8,136 nucleotides of DNA from an uncultured Taibaiella sp. (GTDB lineage Bacteria > Bacteroidota > Bacteroidia > Chitinophagales > Chitinophagaceae), in contig CALMXV010000089.1 in the NCBI GenBank assembly GCA_937871155.1, positions 1-8,136 of the forward strand, read 5' to 3'. Numbering within the stretch: position 1 is the first letter of the stretch; every line of letters starts with the position of its first letter. The translations under genes were made by a program, and so were the position numbers. Under the pieces are notes generated by a model. The model saw only the letters and a program-made list of their open reading frames with translations. It did no database searches and was not told the DNA's origin. Below, piece after piece: positions 6,435-8,136 of the stretch.

Positions 6435-6629
6435 ATGGCAAAATTTGGCACGTATATACAAGAAGCTTATGATGAGTTAGTTCATAAGGTAACTTGGCCT
6501 TCATGGGAAGAGCTACAACAAACCACCATCATCGTTTTAGTAGCCCTTGCAATCACCACCTTAATCATTTTTGGGATGGACTTTGCCGGAGAAAATGTAT
6601 TGAAATTTATTTACGATATCATAGGATAA
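6435..6629 (+). CDS. secE: Preprotein translocase subunit SecE
   Basis: Small essential subunit that clamps SecY in the SecYEG channel of the inner membrane. The 64-residue protein is the short, single-span form found in most bacteria outside the gamma-proteobacteria. An amphipathic helix (about 5-25) contains the family signature ELVHKVTWPSWEEL, with W21-P22-S23. One transmembrane helix follows at about 30-48, then a short tail. The stop is one base before the nusG ATG, so translation is probably coupled. No separate promoter is visible, and expression should come from the promoter ahead of trnW. Confidence 0.96.
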   Translation: MAKFGTYIQEAYDELVHKVTWPSWEELQQTTIIVLVALAITTLIIFGMDFAGENVLKFIYDIIG

Positions 6630-6630
6630 T

Positions 6631-7203
6631 ATGACAGCAACTACAGACAATGTCACTAATCAAGAAACCAAATGGTATGTGATTCGTGTCATTAGCGGAA
6701 AGGAAAAGAAAGTAAAAGAACATTTGGATAAAGAAGTGAAGATAAATGGTTGGGCTAAATCCATTTTTCAAATCCTTTGTCCAGTAGAAAAAGTATTTAA
6801 AGTTCAAGCAGGTAAGAAAGTGCTTCGTGAAAAAATTCTTTTCCCTGGTTATCTAATGCTTGAAGCTGCTGATGGTAAATTGAATGATGATATGATTCAG
6901 ACCATCAAGAATATTACTGGGGTGATTCATTTCTTAGGTAAAGACAATCCTACTTCACTGCGCAAATCAGAAGTGAACAAAATGTTCGGTAAGATGGATG
7001 AAGTATCTGAACAAGGAATTGGCTATGCAGAACCTTATATCGTTGGTGAAACAGTAAAAATTATAGATGGGCCATTTAATGACTTTAATGGTACGATTGA
7101 AGAAGTAAACGACGAGAAGAAAAAACTGAAAGTGGTGGTTAAAATATTTGGTCGCGCTACTCCGGTAGAATTAAACTATATGCAAGTTGAAAAACTAGTA
7201 TAA
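6631..7203 (+). CDS. nusG: Transcription termination/antitermination factor NusG
   Basis: RNA polymerase-bound elongation factor that affects pausing and Rho termination and links transcription to the ribosome. The NGN domain covers about 13-120, with KWYVIRVISGKEKKV at 14-28, FPGYLMLE at 71-78 and GVIHFLGKDNP at 97-107. The C-terminal KOW domain covers about 137-190, with VGETVKIIDGPFNDFNGTI and the conserved FGRATPVEL. The length of 190 is normal. The second gene after trnW, it is separated from secE by one base. In most bacteria rplK follows nusG. Here a strong terminator lies 27 nt after the stop and the next gene is convergent. The intact NGN and KOW domains and the secE linkage favour housekeeping NusG over a specialised paralogue such as the UpxY-type regulators of Bacteroides capsule operons. 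Confidence 0.96.
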   Translation: MTATTDNVTNQETKWYVIRVISGKEKKVKEHLDKEVKINGWAKSIFQILCPVEKVFKVQAGKKVLREKILFPGYLMLEAADGKLNDDMIQTIKNITGVIHFLGKDNPTSLRKSEVNKMFGKMDEVSEQGIGYAEPYIVGETVKIIDGPFNDFNGTIEEVNDEKKKLKVVVKIFGRATPVELNYMQVEKLV

Positions 7204-7230
7204 CTCTTTTACTAAAATACTTACCTACTA

Positions 7231-7266
7231 AAAATGGTTGTCAATTTACTACTGACAACCATTTTT
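7231..7266. terminator. Strong intrinsic terminator after nusG, probably bidirectional
   Basis: AAAATGGTTGTCA (7231-7243) and TGACAACCATTTT (7253-7265) form a perfect 13-bp stem with a 9-nt loop. The plus-strand transcript ends in a T run (7262-7266). On the minus strand the A-rich left arm gives a matching T run, so the same hairpin can also end the convergent hydroxylase transcript, whose stop codon lies 26 nt away at 7292-7294. This is the clearest terminator in the window. Confidence 0.88.
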
Positions 7267-7291
7267 GATTTAGTCTAATGGCTAATCTTTA

Positions 7292-7909
7292 TTATAGCTC
7301 ATCTTTCTTAGGAACAGTGCGAAAAATAATATCCCATAATACAGAACTTACTCCGAAGCCTTTATCCGGACATTTATAATGATGTAGGTGATGATTTCTC
7401 CAAAGAGCTTTTAAAAAACGAGGGGGTGCAAATGCATGAATGGCAAAATGCATAGAGCCATACATTAAATAGCCAAATAAAAAACCTGGGAAAAAAGCGT
7501 AAACATGAATATCTAGTAACATTGAGAATATTGAAAACAAAACCACTGCTACAATTAAGCTTGGTATAGGTGGCATAAACAGTCGTTCTTTATCTCTAGG
7601 ATATTCATGATGTACACCATGCAAAGTATAAATGAAATTTTGTGTTTTTTTACTCTTAGCTAAATAATGAAATAAATAGCGATGTAACATATATTCAAGA
7701 AAGCTCCATGCAAGCATACCCAACAGAAATAGTCCTATTTCAATACCTATCGAAAGCCCTTTATAAGCATAACCAAAGTAGAGTAGTAAGACCATTATAG
7801 GAAAGTAAATACTATAGATAACTATAGGATGTGTCTTACTCATTATCTCTAGATAATCACTTTCAAACAACCGAGCCTGTCCTTTATTCTTTATCTTATC
7901 AAGTTCCAT
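7292..7909 (-). CDS. Fatty acid 2-hydroxylase-like membrane enzyme (sterol desaturase/FA hydroxylase superfamily)
   Basis: Predicted integral-membrane di-metal oxygenase of 205 residues. Four histidine clusters are present: H76-X4-H81, H97-GV-HH101, H154-X3-H158 and H173-HL-HH177. They match in order and spacing the ligand set of yeast Scs7 and animal FA2H. FA2H-like context includes YPRDKERLFMPP (103-114) and KGFGVSSVLWDIIFRT (183-198). Hydrophobic segments lie at about 27-47, 51-72, 116-133 and 138-150. It has no cytochrome b5 domain, so electrons must come from a separate carrier. By homology it would hydroxylate carbon 2 of a fatty acid, free or in a sphingolipid-type lipid; many Bacteroidota contain such lipids. 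A carotenoid hydroxylase is the main alternative, but the RLFMPP and GFG..LWD features favour the FA2H branch. Met23 is a possible later start. It lies 45 nt downstream of the T9SS-cargo gene. Confidence 0.88.
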   Translation of the reverse strand: MELDKIKNKGQARLFESDYLEIMSKTHPIVIYSIYFPIMVLLLYFGYAYKGLSIGIEIGLFLLGMLAWSFLEYMLHRYLFHYLAKSKKTQNFIYTLHGVHHEYPRDKERLFMPPIPSLIVAVVLFSIFSMLLDIHVYAFFPGFLFGYLMYGSMHFAIHAFAPPRFLKALWRNHHLHHYKCPDKGFGVSSVLWDIIFRTVPKKDEL

Positions 7910-7945
7910 TTTTTAAACCTTATTTTAGTCAGTTGAACTGTGTAA

Positions 7946-7953
7946 CAAAACTA
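7946..7953 (-). promoter_or_regulatory. Possible -7 element for the hydroxylase gene
   Basis: On the minus strand TAGTTTTG matches TAnnTTTG and lies 36 nt before the hydroxylase ATG, next to the stop codon of the upstream gene. No TTTG is present at the proper -33 distance. The hydroxylase may therefore have its own weak promoter or be read through from the cargo gene. No terminator hairpin is visible in the 45-nt gap. Confidence 0.35.
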
Positions 7954-7954
7954 G

Positions 7955-8136
7955 TTATTGAACAATTAATTTCTTTACAATTTTCTCTGAAGCTGAATTT
8001 AACTCCACAAAATACACACCACTAGGGACGTTGGATAAATCAATTTCCTTTTCTATTTCTTTGAAAGAGGTTGATGCCGTTAGTTTTGAATCATATATTT
8101 TAACTCCTACTAAATTAGTAATCACTAAATGAAGTT
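7955..8136 (-). CDS. C-terminal end of a secreted protein with a T9SS type A sorting domain (cut by window edge)
   Basis: Reading leftwards from the right edge gives an open frame of 59 codons ending at TAA (7957-7955). It includes LVITNLVGVKIYDSKL, then EIDLSNVPSGVYFVEL, and ends EKIVKKLIVQ. This is the characteristic C-terminal sorting domain of type IX secretion cargo: a beta-rich fold with the DLSNLPxGVYxV core and a basic KKLIV-type terminus. It is removed after passage through the outer membrane. The cargo domain, and thus the function, lies outside the window. Frame, stop and motif agree, so the call of domain type is firm despite the truncation. Confidence 0.88.
   Translation of the reverse strand, partial: LHLVITNLVGVKIYDSKLTASTSFKEIEKEIDLSNVPSGVYFVELNSASEKIVKKLIVQ

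Noticed and set aside
7267..7287. A second small hairpin (GATTTAG/CTAATC) between the terminator and the hydroxylase stop.
   Set aside because: It has six pairs with a bulge and an 8-nt loop and no T run of its own; the adjacent 13-bp hairpin explains termination.

Overview
The window is ordinary-looking chromosomal DNA of a Bacteroidota bacterium. It is AT-rich. Several genes are preceded by the phylum's distinctive -7 element (TAnnTTTG) instead of a sigma70 -10 box. One gene carries a type IX secretion (T9SS) C-terminal sorting domain, and a DUF4199 membrane protein is present. The EF-G and fatty acid hydroxylase sequences would fit the Chitinophagia/Saprospiria/Sphingobacteriia side of the phylum, but I cannot place it more closely without a search.

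Layout. (1) 1-429, minus strand: N-terminal third of the F1-ATPase beta subunit (atpD), running off the left edge, with a near-ideal Bacteroidota promoter at 516-546. (2) 834-3724, plus strand: a probable three-gene unit made of a dihydroorotase-family protein that has lost almost all metal ligands, a four-helix DUF4199 membrane protein starting 3 nt later, and a membrane-anchored family 2 glycosyltransferase. (3) 3943-6093: fusA (EF-G, complete) with its own promoter and a strong 3' hairpin. (4) 6202-7266: a tRNA-Trp(CCA)-secE-nusG transcription unit with a promoter, a T-tailed hairpin in the leader ahead of the tRNA, a weaker hairpin after the tRNA, and a 13-bp perfect terminator after nusG. 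(5) 7292-8136, minus strand: a fatty acid 2-hydroxylase-like di-metal membrane enzyme and, upstream of it, the C-terminal 59 residues of a T9SS cargo protein cut by the right edge.

How the genes work together. atpD, fusA, trnW, secE and nusG are housekeeping genes of energy, translation, secretion and transcription; three of their promoters share the same nine bases, TACCTTTGC. The trnW-secE-nusG segment is the usual start of the rplKAJL-rpoBC region, but here it is cut off on both sides: fusA rather than tuf lies upstream, and a terminator plus a convergent gene replaces rplK. The dihydroorotase-like/DUF4199/GT2 group looks like an envelope-related unit rather than a pyrimidine one. The hydroxylase suggests 2-hydroxylated (sphingo)lipids.

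I see no mobile element, CRISPR array, phage or defence genes. The points most worth a second look are the metal-site-less dihydroorotase homologue and its neighbours, the hairpin between promoter and tRNA-Trp, the interrupted trnW-secE-nusG locus, and a 32-bp split motif found once upstream of atpD and once upstream of fusA.
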